64,000 nucleotides of DNA from Neoscytalidium dimidiatum (lineage: Eukaryota > Ascomycota > Dothideomycetes > Botryosphaeriales > Botryosphaeriaceae): contig CM074705.1 of assembly GCA_037367355.1 (NCBI GenBank), positions 1,612,001 to 1,676,000 on the forward strand. Reading direction: 5' to 3'. Numbering within the stretch: the first letter of the stretch is position 1; the number at the start of each line of letters is the position of its first letter. The notes beneath the pieces are model-generated. The model was given only the letters and a program-made list of their open reading frames with translations. It did no database searches and had not been told where the DNA came from. The translations under genes and the position numbers were made by a program. Positions 33,110-45,821 of the stretch are shown here, piece after piece.

Positions 33110-33652
33110 TTATTGGTCCTTCCTCCTCTCGTAGTCGTGAGCTCTTATAATAGCAAGGTCGCCGCCGGTTCTCTTGCGCAGTTTCTCGTAGTTGATAGGC
33201 TCGTCAAATAGAAGGCCACTTAACTGGCGGACGCGGGAGGCTGCAACATAAGAAAGACCGCTGGAAAACTCGCGGTAATTAAGGTTTAGAACAGCCTTGT
33301 CAGTAGTGACGCCCTGAGACTTGTGAATTGTGATAGCGTGAGCAACGGTGATAGGGAACTGAGTACGCTTGCAGGGATGGTTAGAGATAAAATAGTCGCG
33401 ACGTGAGCGGAAGATAGGAACAACGGGCTTCCTATTAACTCGACGATAGAGATAAGGACCGTCTTCTTCATGGCCGTATTCGTCGAAGGCAATAAGAAGA
33501 GCTTGCGAAGGCGAAGCACGAGCGTCCTCGGTGCTAGCGGGCCAGATAATGTTGTCAACCGTACCAAGAGCGCCATTGACAAGGCCACGTTCAGTCTAGA
33601 TGTTCTTAAGAAGCACTCGCTACCCAGGAGAAATCCGTGTTGTGGTTGGTGA
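33110..33652 (-). pseudogene. PIF1-like helicase C-terminal remnant (Helitron type)
   Basis: On the minus strand a frame without ATG reads TERGLVNGALGTVDNIIW, then AHAITIHKSQGVTTDKAVL and YVAASRVRQLSGLLFDEP, ending TAA at 33112-33110. These are the last motifs of a PIF1-like superfamily 1 helicase, the kind carried by Helitron RepHel proteins, though a free-standing PIF1-like gene is possible. Two in-frame TAG stops upstream (33622-33620 and 33598-33596) stand where the family has Gln and Trp, again C-to-T and G-to-A. The N-terminal part is cut off near 33689 by Copia element D. Confidence 0.75.
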
Positions 33653-33689
33653 CTTAAGTGGCAATGTTGCCATTCGAAGTCTCTAGAAG

Positions 33690-33896
33690 TATTGAACTGG
33701 GTAGTTGATGGGGTGCTATATTGAGCAGTAATAATGAGTAGAATAAATAAATTAGCATGCTGGTAAAAAACACCGAATAAGGGTGATTATATATATTTAG
33801 TATACGCTAATAAGTAAGCGAAATTAGTAGCGGAATTAAGTATAAAAGAAATATACTATAGTAATAAAACGACGACTATAATACTAGTATTTAATA
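33690..33896 (-). repeat. 3' LTR of Copia element D (207 bp)
   Basis: Reverse-complement match to the 208-bp LTRs of element E. The outermost end (TATTGAACTGGGTAGTTG) keeps G and C bases, while the inner end is changed to TA-rich forms. Confidence 0.9.
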
Positions 33897-36323
33897 TACC
33901 CCCTTCGTAAGATACGTAGAATCTTACGAAAAGACCGTAGGGAGCCTATTAAAAGCTATAGAGGTATTACTTTTACCGTATTAATATAATAATAAGTAAA
34001 ATCTTTCTTATAACTTACTAAGCACGCATTAATAATTAAAATTAATAATTTTATAGTTTTAATAGGTAATTAGAAGCGTAAAAAACAAAAAAATAAAGAG
34101 TATAGTAGTAGAAAGGCAGTTATATAATATAATACCTATATAGAGTACTAGTAAACGAGGTACTTATAAATTTAAGTAGAAGTTACCTACCTAGTATTCT
34201 TTGTAATTTACTCCTAGATAGATAGTAGTATTAATATCTTAATACTTTTATCGATATAAAAACGCTTAATAAGTGTCTTTATATATAACTTTTAAGAGAG
34301 CTATATATACCTTCTATTTCTATTCTATATAATCTATACTATAAGAAACTATTATACTTTACTAATTAGGCGTATTTTATAATACTAGAAGAGCTTTTTT
34401 TAGAAGCTATTAACGTGCTTCTTATAGTTCTTATTATAGGTAATAATAATATTGTCTACGAAGAAGAAAACGATTAGATATTTGTTTTTAAATAAATATA
34501 GAGCTTCTAGTACTTTCTAGAGCCTAAGCTCTTAAAGCGTTTTATAGAGATACTTCTACTAGAGCGCTAGTACTTATTTAAGGCCGTATAGTACTTATAG
34601 TAGGCGTAGTACTTTTTTAGGCTTAATATTTATATCGTTTAGTAGGTAGTAGTAGACTTCCTTATCTAGAATAACGTAGAGAAAGGCGTTTACTACGTCG
34701 TACTAACGAGTTTTAAAGTCGAAGGCGGTAATAAGTATTATAAGGGTTCTAAGTATATATAGAGCTAATATAGTAGTATACGTATCTTAAGTGGTATACT
34801 ACTTATCCCCTCTTATATATATTCGTGCCTTATACTTTATTAATTAGCTAAATTTATTAAGTTTATATTTAAATACTTTTATAAGTAGTATAATCTATTT
34901 CTACTTATTAACGACTTTAGTAATTAGTACTTCTTTCTAAACGTTCTTTACTTAGAGCTTTTTTATTTCCTCTTATAAAGCTTCTAAGAACTACTCTTTA
35001 TACGGATAAATAAGTAGCTCCTTATAGTTATATAGTTTAGAAGGAAGGTCGTATATTTTAGCTTCTAGCTATAATATTTCCGGTAAGATAGACTAAGCTA
35101 CGTAAAAGACCGTCTTATACTAGTAGTTTTATTATAATAAAGCTATATAGGCCGTTTTTCTAAACCTAGTATAGCGTCCTTTAATAATATTAGAAGGGTT
35201 AATTTTAAAAGAGATTTCTACTACTCTTAAGGTCTAATTACCTCTCTATAGCGATTTTTAAGCTTTCTATATTATTATAGTTTTACCTTCTACTCTAGAA
35301 GCGCTCTATAATAGTAGTTAATTTTCTACTTTAGATAAGACTTTAGAAGTCGGTAATTAATCCTAAGAAGAATATATATTAGAGTTTTCGCGAAGACCGT
35401 AGCTAGATAATAACTATTTTATATAAAAATTTAGCCTACTATTATCCGCGGAGAGCGTAGTTCTCTATATAGAGCTTTTTTCTTCCTTCTAATTACTCTT
35501 ACTTTTAGAACTTAAATCGATTATATTATTTAGGTCGAGTATAATTAGTAGATACTCTATTAGAGATTCTACTACTTCTTTAGATATCTTTAATATAAAG
35601 GTTTCTTTTTTATAAAACTAAAACCTTATTATTTTATTGAAAGTAATATCTTATATAATAATAACTCTTTAATCCGATAGATACTATATTTAATAGATAT
35701 TTTTAGAATTATAGCTAATTAAATAGTCTACTAGGGCTCTATCTAATAGTTTATTAGATAACGTAATAGTTTTATTTAATATATAGGCCTTACTATTATA
35801 TATATATAAGTATACTAGCGAAGGCTTATTACTATATACTAACTTAAATAGAGTTTTCTACTTTAAGCGCCTACTAGAAATTCGATTATAAATATAGGCC
35901 GCTATAGAGTAGATTTCTAGCTATAGTTCTACTAGAAAGTTACCTTTTAATTATAAAGCGCGAGCTTTAGTAGTAAGAACTCCTTCTAACTATTCTAAAT
36001 ATCTATTCTATTTAGAAGTATATAGTATAGAAGCCTTCTAAGTAATTTCTTACTTTCTTATAAAGTCGTAAAATATATAAGTTAAGAAGGTCTCGTTATT
36101 AAAGCGAAAGAATACGACTTTCTACTTAAAATAGTTTTAAATTAACTAGAAGAACTTCTAAAGAATATCTATATATTAGTATTTATTTATATATAAACGA
36201 ATAAGTATATAGTTTATTATTATATATTCTAGATATATAATATATCTATACTTATTATACGCGTCTATTATAATAATTATATTAAATAAGATATAAAAGA
36301 AGGGTTTTAATAACTATTCTTTC
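33690..36323 (-). mobile_element. Copia element D, 3' part, minus strand, RIP-degraded
   Basis: The sequence is the reverse complement of the 3' half of Copia element E (about 50650-54179): 3' LTR at 33690-33896, then a polypurine tract, RNase H and reverse transcriptase remnants. The RT active-site block near 34451-34462 reads F-V-D-N where E has F-V-D-D, one G-to-A change. At 36323/36324 Gypsy element C starts inside the Copia integrase region; the remaining 5' part of D should lie beyond the nest but the assembly gap removes it. Many in-frame stops; not functional. Confidence 0.88.
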
Positions 36324-37041
36324 TATAACGACGGGGCCTCTACTACTAGGCTTCGGAGTTATCTAGTAGATTCGGGTTTATTAAAGGGTTTACCTTAAAG
36401 ACGAGAAAAGGGGAGTAATAATAGAATAAGAAGTTACGTAACGTAGAAGTTTAGTAGGCCTTATTACCTCTAAGTTAATATAGTATTAAATTAGAACTTT
36501 AAATTTAACTATAAGAGTCGAAGTACTATCTAACGAGCGTATCTATATACTATAGTAAAGCTATAATAATTTAGAGATTATAGTATTAGATTAGAGCTCT
36601 AGATTAGAGGTTTAGATTAGCCCTAATTCTATATAGATCCTATAGATTTTATATAACTCGGGCGCTAACTTCTACTTCTTAGATTCCGACTTCTACTAGT
36701 ATTAGCGGACGATACTACTACTATACTCTTATTCTATAGTATCTATTCTTATCGGCTTTCTACTTTCTACCCGCGCGGTCTTTTATCCCCTACGGGTTTT
36801 TTATTAGACCGTACCTTCTTCTTAGTTACTACGCCCGTAGGCGTTCTTCCTATACGGGCGGTAGTTATTACCTACTAGTATTTCCGTACGCGCCGTCGTC
36901 CCGTATTCCTAGTCTTTCTATATAAGACTAGGGAGTACGGCTCTACTATACGTAGGGTTCTTAGGGCCTTACGGCTTATTTTTCTATACGGGCTCGCGTT
37001 CCTTATAGCTATAAAGCCCGTATATTTCGGAGTTCGTAATA
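36324..37041 (-). repeat. LTR of Gypsy family C (718 bp)
   Basis: Matches in reverse complement the solo LTR at 47196-47921. Ends are TATAACG..CGTAATA on plus, i.e. TATTACG..CGTTATA in element orientation, likely TGTTACG..CGTAACA before mutation. Confidence 0.9.
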
Positions 37042-37119
37042 CTACCCCCCTTCTTAGAGATCTTTAGCCTAAAGATTCTTTCGCTTAGTCTATATCTTAG
37101 ATTTCTATTACTTCTTTAT

Positions 37120-37910
37120 TTTCTCTTTCGTAAGTCTTATTCCGTTATACCTTTTAAGCGTAAGCGCGATTTTTAAAAGACTAAGCGTAAGTCTTTAGTC
37201 TCTAAAATTAACCTTTTTAATAAGAGGATACTTATTTCTTATACCGCGTGTTTATTAGCGAACGCCCGTCGTAAGCTAGGCGAGGTAGAGGTAGTCTATA
37301 AGATAGATCTTAGCTATAAACGTTATAGCGAATACGTTCGTCGGGGTTTATCTACTTATAATAGTAGCGGCTTAGAAGATTCTAATTATTTATTTCTTTT
37401 TCGTTTTTTAAAGTCTTACGCTAACTACTATAGTTTTTCGGTTAAAGCGCGCTATTAATAAGGCCGAGTTAGAGAAGTAAGTAGTACTAGATCTTCTTTA
37501 GAAGAATATAGCCTAGCTATAGCGTATTTATAAGTAGCGAGACCTATTACGCCGCCGCGGAAGCCTAATAATTTCTAAGAAGGCGTAGACCGTTAAGAAT
37601 CTTAAGGAGTTAGATCGTCTAGAGGCGGCTCGCGAGGCTAGAGATTTCGTTAACTCTAATAATACTAAGGAGAAGCAATCTATAAAGCGTATATATAGCG
37701 ACGTCTTAACTAACGCTATTATAGATCTATTCTATTCTATTAGGTTGCCTAGCGCTAATTCCGCTACTACGCTACTTAAGAGTTCCGAGCTAGTTAATTA
37801 GGCGCGGTAGTCTCTATTTTCTAATTTTAATTTCGGGTCCTTTATATTTAACGAGTCGGCGATATTAGTCGGTCTAGATTTCGGCGATAGAACTTATTAA
37901 TAAGTTATCT
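37120..37910 (+). pseudogene. Antisense accessory ORF of Gypsy family C
   Basis: Opposite in strand to gag-pol of C and located between the chromodomain and 3' LTR. A first segment (about 37270-37400) reads LSYKRYSEYVRRGLSTYNSS; the Tyr residues stand where TGC/TGT Cys codons would be before RIP, suggesting a Cys-rich zinc-binding-like N-terminus. A second segment in another frame (about 37447-37900) reads as a long charged coiled coil (ELDRLEAAREARDFVNSNN) whose stops are all TAG/TAA in Gln positions. The frame change may be an intron or an indel. Function unknown. Confidence 0.5.
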
Positions 37911-39447
37911 ATATCCGTCGTAGTTCTTTAGCGGTTTCTAGATATCGTTCTATTCTCCTTTTTATTTAAGAAGGTATTTAAATTAACCGTCGATATAGCT
38001 ACTATTGAGAACCTTTTCTACTTTCTAATCTCGGTTTTTATTAGCGTTCAGATTTTCTAGAAGTATTTCTTCCGTATAGATTACGATTTTAGCGTTCTTT
38101 AGTGCTGGTTCTAGAAGGAATATATAGAAAATAGAGTATATCTATATTATTTTTAGTAGTTTAAGGCGGAAATTAACTTTCCCGATTTTCTCTTCGATTT
38201 TAAATAGTCCTATTTTCTTAAAATCTAGCTTATTATTTAGTCGCCTTATTTTAAATATTTTTTCTAAGAAGATAGACTTTATCTCTCTTCTTTAGCTATA
38301 ATACCTTTTAGTACCGCTTATCGTAGTATTTACCTATTCGTAGAGCTACGAATTCTAAGTCTAGATATAGTTATTTATAGAGTATTTTTAGCTAGTTAGC
38401 TTTAAGAATTCCTTTCTAGGCTAATAATTTACTCGGTATCGGCTCTTTATAGGCCGATAGCTTATAACCGTAATTAGCGTAGAACGGTAATTCTTATATT
38501 ACCGACGCTTTAGAGCTATTATACGTAAACTAGACTAGAGATAGTAGTTCTACCTAGTTATTCTATACGTAGTTAAGGTAATAGCGTAGATATTATTCTA
38601 GCGTCTAGTTAGTCTATTCCATCTATCCGTCTATCTACGGATATACCGTAGTTAAAAGCTTATACTTTACTCTAAGTTATTTAGTAAGAGTCTACTAGAA
38701 TTATAATATAAATAGTCTATCTCTATCTAATACGAGTTCTTCTAGTAATCTATAGTTACTAAGAATAGTTCTTAGAAACGTATATACGAGATCTTTCGCG
38801 TTTATCTTCTTTAGATATAGTAGATAGTACGCGTATTTCGTTATTCTATCTATAATAACTAGTACTAAATTATACTTAACTTTAGTAAGTAGTTCTTCTA
38901 ACTTAGGTAGATCCGTAATAAAATCTAGCGAGATAGATTACTAAGGGCGCTTAGATACTAGTAATAGCTAGAGTAGTTTATAGAGTATATATCTCGCTAT
39001 CTTACTTTAAATATAAAGGTCGTATTACGTAACTATCCGCTAGACTATCTTTCTAAGCCTTAGAAAATAATAATTTCTCGTAATCCTCTTAATCGTCTTC
39101 TTAGTTCCTTAATAACTATATACTAGAGCTTCGTATATATTCTTTATAAGTTTCTCCTATAGTTTTATTAGGACGTAGATTAATTTTAAAAATAGGATTA
39201 TTTCTTCTATATTCTTAGTTACTCGAGGGTCGTTTTCTAGATTTCTAATTTCTTATATTATAGTATCTTTTACGTAGGCTTCTTAGATCTAGTACTTCTA
39301 TTTACTACTTTCTAAGCGTATCGCTAAGGCAACTAGCCTAACCGAGGTAAGCGACTTTTCGGATTTCTTTTTTCTTCTATATATAGCGGAGATCTAGCGT
39401 TTATCGAGTATAAAGAATCCGTCTTTCTACTCTACTAGTATTATTAG

Positions 39448-39616
39448 TATTACGCTAAAACTCTTTTTAGGGGAGTTAAGGTACGTCGTTAGATAGCTTA
39501 GACTTTCTAAGGCCGATATAGCGGTAGGTAGGGGAGGTTTATATAATAGTAGAGTAGAAATTAATTAATAAGTTAACTACGAGGGTTCTAACTACGATAA
39601 ATAAGTATAGCCTATA
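39448..39616 (-). repeat. 3' LTR of Gypsy B, left piece (169 bp)
   Basis: Reverse complement of the distal part of the 384-bp family LTR. Ends at CTATA (39612-39616), the target site of element A. Confidence 0.92.
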
Positions 39617-40000
39617 TATTACGGTATAGTCGCCTAGAAAGGCGGATAACGAAACCCTACGACTACTTACCGCCTATATAACTAACTCGGAGTCTAACTC
39701 GGTAGAATATCTACCGATACTAATATACTAGACTATCGTACCTCGCTTAGTAAAGCTCGGACTACTAATTAGTACTAATTAGTAGGTTAATATTATAGAT
39801 TACTACTAATTATACCGATTACTTAATATATATAGACTATACTTATTTATCGTAGTTAGGACCCTCGTAGTTAACTTATTAATTAATTCCTACTCTACTA
39901 CTATATAAACCTCCCCTACCTACTACTATATCGGCCCCTAAAAAGCCTAAGCTGCTTAATAACGCGCCTCGATTCCCCTAGAAAGAGTCTCGGCGTAATA
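39617..40000 (+). repeat. 5' LTR of Gypsy A (384 bp)
   Basis: Direct repeat of 45822-46205, same length, differing mainly by transitions. Confidence 0.95.
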
Positions 40001-43000
40001 CTTTAACTACCTTTTTATAGGTACCGGAGGTAACTCTACCTTAAAAACTACTAACTATAATATTCTAGACCGAAATTAGGAATAACCTTCTAATAGAGAA
40101 GGATTAATTTTAGTTAATCCGTTCCTTAATCTCTAGAAACCCAGCCCTTAATATAAGACTACTTATTTTAAAAGTCTATTTCTTAGGTATAGCCTTCTTA
40201 AGCCGAGTAATTAACGGACTTAGAGTACTAGAGAACGCTAGTAATAACTACGGCTAAGTTCTTCTAGAGTACTTTATTCGAGGATAAGCCTTTACTATTA
40301 ACCGTACTATACGGCCTTCTATCCTAGCCACCCCCGCGATATTAGAATCGACCCCCTATAATACTAAACTAAAGATTAAGACCCCTAATATCTACGACGG
40401 GAATCGGCGTAAGCTTAATAACTTCCTAGCCTAACTAGAGAATTACTTTAAATTCTATAAAGTATTATTTAAGGACGACAAGGAAAGAGTCCGCTTTATA
40501 GGAACCTATCTCCGAGGTAACGTAGTACGGTAGTTCGAACCCTATTAAAAGGATTTCTACTCGGCTATTCTACGTACGGAAACTAGTAGCCTATTCGCTA
40601 ACTATAATTACTTCGCCGATATAATTAGATAAGCCTTTAGTAGTAAGAACGAGGAGTAAGAGGCCGCTCTTCGAATTTAGGACCTCCGATAAGCCCGATT
40701 AGTTTCGAAATATATTATAGAATTCCGTATACTTGCCTCCTACCTTAATTAGAACGACTAATCCCTTAAATATATCTTCTATAAGGGCCTAAAGTATAAC
40801 GTAAAGGCCGAATTCGCCCGTATTAAATTACCTAAGAACCTTAGTAAGACTATTAATACGACTATTCGAGTCGACTAATAACTATTTAATTTTAGATAAG
40901 AAATAGGCTAAACCTAATATTCGGCTAACACCTTATAATTCTAAAATAACCTACCTTTAGAGGACCCTATAGACTTAGATACTAACTAATAACGGAACCC
41001 TCGGCTAGTACCGGAGAAAGAATAGCGACGACGCGAAAAGAGTCTTTACTTTTACTATAGAAAGTACGGATATATTAGTAGGAACTACCTAGATAAATAA
41101 ACTAGTAACTAGTAGACTAACGATAAGAAAAATATCTCGGCTACTAAAGAACGTCCTAAGACCCCCGACTATAATACCCTCTACTAGTCTACTTATAGTA
41201 TCGAGGCCTACTCTATTTATTAGGAGGCTAAGAATATTAGCGGATACCACCTAAAAAACTAGAAACGTCTACTAAACTAGGGCTATAGTAGGCGAGCCCT
41301 CTACCCTATAGGACTATAGTAGTATCGACTAGAAAAACTATAGAATACCTACTAAAAAGTAAGGAGGAATCTATAGAATACGGGAACTACTAGATTATCG
41401 TAATAAGAATTAATAGACGCCGAGCGCTTACCCTTATCGACTTCGTATTATAAGGAAACTACGTCTTAAACCGATTCGCAGAAAAAGCCAACCTAAAACC
41501 TAGAGAAAAGAACTAACTATATTAGCTAAGAACCGTTAATAGATCCTCTAGCTTCTTTAGAGATAGGAAGGTAATTATTAAAACCCCGAAACTAATCCTT
41601 AAATATAAAAACTATAGAGAACGTATCTATCTAGACGTTACTAAGATCCCTAAGTATAATATTATTCTAGATATCCCTTAGTAAAAGAAATAGAAAATAT
41701 AATACGATTAGAATAATAGAGGAATTACCCTTAAGTCTAGAGAACGAAACTAAGAACTAGAATAGAAACCACGTACTATAGCTAAACCGATTACCTACGT
41801 AAGCCTAATTTTAAAAGCTACGCTAGAAAGAACCCGAAAGAAGAGGTAAGCGATTAGAATAATATAGTATCGCCCTACTACTATAAATAAGGAAAGAATC
41901 CGATAGATTAGTACTACTAGACGAGAAAAACTAGACTACCCGATATTCGTAGGAGGAGATAATCCTACTAGGATATACGAATAATACCTTAACGGCGTCC
42001 CTAAGGAATACTACCGGTTTAAGAAAATTTTTAAAGAAAAAATTAAAGACGCCCTACTAGAATATAAACTATAGGACTATAAGATTAACTTAAAACTAGG
42101 TACCGAATCCTAATTTAAACTCTTATATCTAATGTCGGAAAAGGAGTTATAAGTAATAAGGGAATACTTAAACTTATTACTAAAGAAGGGATATATCCGA
42201 CTCTTTTAATCCTTAGTAGGATTCCCCGTCCTCTTCGTACTAAAGCCTAGAGGTAAGTTACGCCTCTATATAGATTATAGATCCCTAAACGACATTACTA
42301 TTAAAGACCGCTATCCTCTACTTCGTATCGACGAACTAAGGGATCGCCTCTCTAGAGCGCGGTTCTTTACTAAGCTAGACCTACGGAATAGATACTATCT
42401 TATTCGAATTAAGAAAGGATATAAATAAAAAACTATATTTAGAACTCGATACGGTCTATACGAATATCTAGTAATACCTTTCGGACTTACTAACGCCCCT
42501 ACTATATTCTAAGCCCTCGTTAACTACGTCCTACGAGAATACCTAGACTAATTCTATATAGCCTACCTTAACGATATTCTAATATACTTAGAAACTCTTA
42601 AAGAATATAAGGAATATATATCTAAAGTCCTCTAGAAACTACTTAAATATAACCTCTCCGTTAAGCTAGAAAAATACACCTTCTATACCTAGAAGATAGA
42701 ATTTCTAGACTTTATTATCGAACTAGGAAAAGTAGTTATAGACCTAAAGAAGGTAGAAGATATCCTAAAATAGCTAGAACTAAGAAATATTAAAGAAGTA
42801 TAAGCCTTTCTAGGATTTACTAACTTCTACTAATGATTTATCGAACGATACTTATATATAGCCGAACCTTTAATCTAACTTACCCGAAAGAATACCCCCT
42901 TCGCCTAGAAAGAACCCTAGTAAGAGGCGTTTAATTAACTTAAAAGAGCCTTCGTAGAAGCGCCGGTATTAATTATATTCGATCCCGATAAACTACTCTA

Positions 43001-44930
43001 CCTCGAAACCGACGTATTCGACTATACTATCGGCGCCACCCTTAGCTAGCTAGACGATAAGGGAAGATTATACTCTATTATATATTACTCTTATAAAATA
43101 TCACCCGCCGAACTTAATTACGAAATATACGATAAGGAACTACTTACGATCGTTATAGCGTTTAAGGAATAGCGATACTATCTTAAGAAAGCTAACTATA
43201 AAATTACGGTATACTCGGACTATAAGAACCTAGGATACTTTATAACTACTAAGGTATTAAATAGGAGATAAGTATAATAGGCCGAATAACTAGCCCCCTT
43301 CTACTTTAAGATCTACTACTATAAGGAAGAAGAAAATAGTAAGGCCGACGTACTTAGCCGAAGAGCCGACTATATAGAAGAAAAACCGGATCTATTACTA
43401 GCGGTACTACGATAAAATAACGACGGCACGTTAAGTCCTAACCGCCCCTAAATTATCGAGGAATATGACCTACTCTAGAAGAAACGGATACTAGTATCTA
43501 TTATAAGACTAGGAAACCCTATTAATAACGACGAGCCTCTAAGAGGCCTAACACCCGAATAGAAACCTAAGAATAAAGAAGAACTATAGGATAAGGAACC
43601 TATACTAATACCTAAAGAAACTACGAAGAAAGTAATAAACGAAGAAGAAAATAATACCGCTACTTAGAAATAAATTATCTAAGGAAAATATAATAACGAT
43701 CCGCTATTCTAAGAACTACTTTAACGAATAGATACTCTAGAGTATAACGACCCCGACCTAGTCTAAGATTATAGAGGTAATATACTATTCCGCGGAAAAA
43801 TCTACGTATCTACACCTCTACGTAAACGGCTAATAAAGGAATACTACGAATCCGTAGTCTACGGATACCCGAAAATAATAAGAACCTTAGAACGGCTAGT
43901 AAGATACTTCTACTTCCCCCGAATAAGGAGAATAGTAGAGAAAGTCATCTAGAAATATAACGAATGCGTAAAGAATAAGATAGCGCAATATATACTATAC
44001 GGATAACTATAGCTTATTATAATATTAACTAAACCCTAGAAATCGATTATAATAGACTTTATTACCGATCTACTAGTCTTAGTAGACCCCGTAACTAAAG
44101 TATAATATAACGCTATCCTAGTTATTATCGACCGTCTAATAAAATAGGTATACTTTATCTTTTATAATAAGAAAATCGGAGCGGAGGGCTACGCCTACCT
44201 CTTTCTTAGATATGTCTTCGCCTACTACGGGATGCCTAAGAAACTAATTACGGATCGAGACCTACGATTTAGAGCTAAGTTCTAGTAAACCTTAGTCTAT
44301 AAGTTAGAAACTAAATATAAGATATTAATAACGGTATACCCGTAAACTAATAGATAAACGGAACGAACTAACTAGACGCTAGAATAGTATCTAAGATTCT
44401 ATCTAAATTATAAATAAAATAACTAAGTTAAACTCCTACTATTAGCTTAATATGCGTATAATAGTATATTAATAGAAGCTATATAAACTACGCTCTTCTA
44501 CGCTAACTACGGATTTAACTCTACCGCCTTCGGAGAATCCTAGATCTACGAAGTACTCGCCTAAAAAGCTATACTTAGAATAGACTAGCTACGCGAACTA
44601 TACTAGGAACTAGCCCGAGATATTAAATTCGCCGTATACCGAATGGCTATATACTACGATAGACGGCGCTAGGCGTCGCCGCCCCTAAAGGAGGAAGATA
44701 AAGTCTAGCTCCTTAGAAAAAATATTAAAATAATATAATCAAACGATAAATTAGACTATAAGAAAATCGGACCCTACTAAATTAAGAAAAAACTATTACC
44801 TATTTCCTTTAAACTTAAACTACTAGAATAAGTAGGTATATACCTAGTTTTCTATATCTCTTTACTTAAACCCGTATATAGTAACGCCGAACCTAACCTA
44901 GAACTTAAAATATACCCCGATAATACCGAT

Positions 44931-45066
44931 AAAGAATAGAATATAAAGAAAATCCTAGATAGAGACTAGATCGACGGTTAATTTAAGTACCTTATTAAAA
45001 AGAATAGAATATAAAGAAAATCCTAGATAGAGACTAGATCGACGGTTAATTTAAGTACCTTATTAA
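44931..45066 (+). repeat. 68-bp tandem duplication in the chromodomain region of Gypsy A
   Basis: Units 44931-44998 and 44999-45066 (AAAGAATAGAATATAAAG...). 68 is not a multiple of three, so it would shift the frame. Element B has a single unit at the matching place (about 47965-48035), so the duplication arose in A. Confidence 0.9.
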
Positions 45067-45089
45067 ATAGAAAGGAGCGGATTCTACCG

Positions 45090-45760
45090 GGAACCCGTAG
45101 GAACCCTTATAGGAACCAATCTCTTATCTTAACTACGAGGAACTTATCTATAAATACTACCGATAAAATCCTAACCGCCTAAACCTAGAGTATCCTCCTA
45201 CGACGTAAACCCTAGAGGAGGCGTTAAGAACACCTAAAACTAGTCTACTAGTACCTCTTAAGAAACTAGCCCGTTAGAATCCACTACGTTACTACCGCCT
45301 AAACTAGATAATAAGAACCCCTAAGCCGCCTACGCCTTCTTAGTCTTAATAGCCGCTAACTCCCGCTTAAATAACTTTTAACTCCGGGAATCTAGGAAGG
45401 AAAGTATCCGTAATAGGCGGATTATCTTAGACTAAGAAGTAGCGGTACGACGAACTAAACGTTAAGCCTCCTCTTATAACCGCAATCTTAGTTCTTCTTT
45501 TAAATCTCACGCTAAGCTCAGCTTAGTCCTGCCGTTATTAATCTATAATAGAACTTAATAGGAAGATATTAGAAGGAAAGAAAAAGGTAGCCTTACTAGT
45601 ATACTGTACCTCTTAAAATCCGGCGATATAAGATAACGAAGATAAGGTCTTCTATATAAAAGAAATAACGTCTAGCCTAGAAGCTGTTAGCGTTATTGCG
45701 AGAGAAGCGCAGTCGACGAAAGGAACTAGACAGGTGAAATAATCTTAAGAGAACTAAAAG
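45090..45760 (-). pseudogene. Antisense accessory ORF of Gypsy A
   Basis: Minus-strand counterpart of the plus-strand ORF in element B (46532-47190). It lies between the chromodomain and 3' LTR, opposite to gag-pol, and reads as a charged helical protein interrupted by TAA/TAG stops. See the B copy for the clearer version. Confidence 0.45.
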
Positions 45761-45821
45761 AGGGAGCTTAACTACCTTTATACTTAACCTTCGAGCCGAA
45801 GATTACCTAGAGGGGGGATAG

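Larger units (their letters stand above)
36324..39447 (-). mobile_element. Gypsy element C (chromovirus), 3' part, minus strand
   Basis: 3' LTR 36324-37041 (718 bp), polypurine tract just inside (ACTACCCCCC on plus), an antisense ORF zone, a chromodomain-like stretch near 37930-38030 and an integrase core near 38500-39000 (on minus: PQTDGQTE-like remnant), all reading leftwards. Inserted into Copia D. It is cut at 39447 by Gypsy element B, so gag, protease and RT are not present here. Stops in all frames, mostly TAA/TAG in place of Gln or Trp. Confidence 0.8.
40001..45821 (+). pseudogene. gag-pol of Gypsy A, RIP-inactivated
   Basis: Order readable through many stops: gag (about 40330-41150) with a CCHC knuckle position at 41047-41088 in which all four ligands are Tyr codons; protease zone near 41400-41600; RT (about 42100-42750) with LRLYIDYRSLNDITIKDRYP and FGLTNAPTIF, active-site block Y-L-N-D at 42564-42575 (D-to-N); RNase H near 43000-43300; integrase near 43900-44650; chromodomain near 44940-45115 (RD-IDG-FKYLIK-KGADSTGNP). 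The chromodomain places it among chromoviruses (Tf1/MAGGY-like). Stops are TAA/TAG mostly at Gln and Trp positions. Confidence 0.88.

Noticed and set aside
33286..33588. 100-codon minus-strand ORF, hydrophobic
   Set aside because: It is the wrong frame of the PIF1-like helicase remnant, whose true frame lacks an ATG but has clear helicase motifs.
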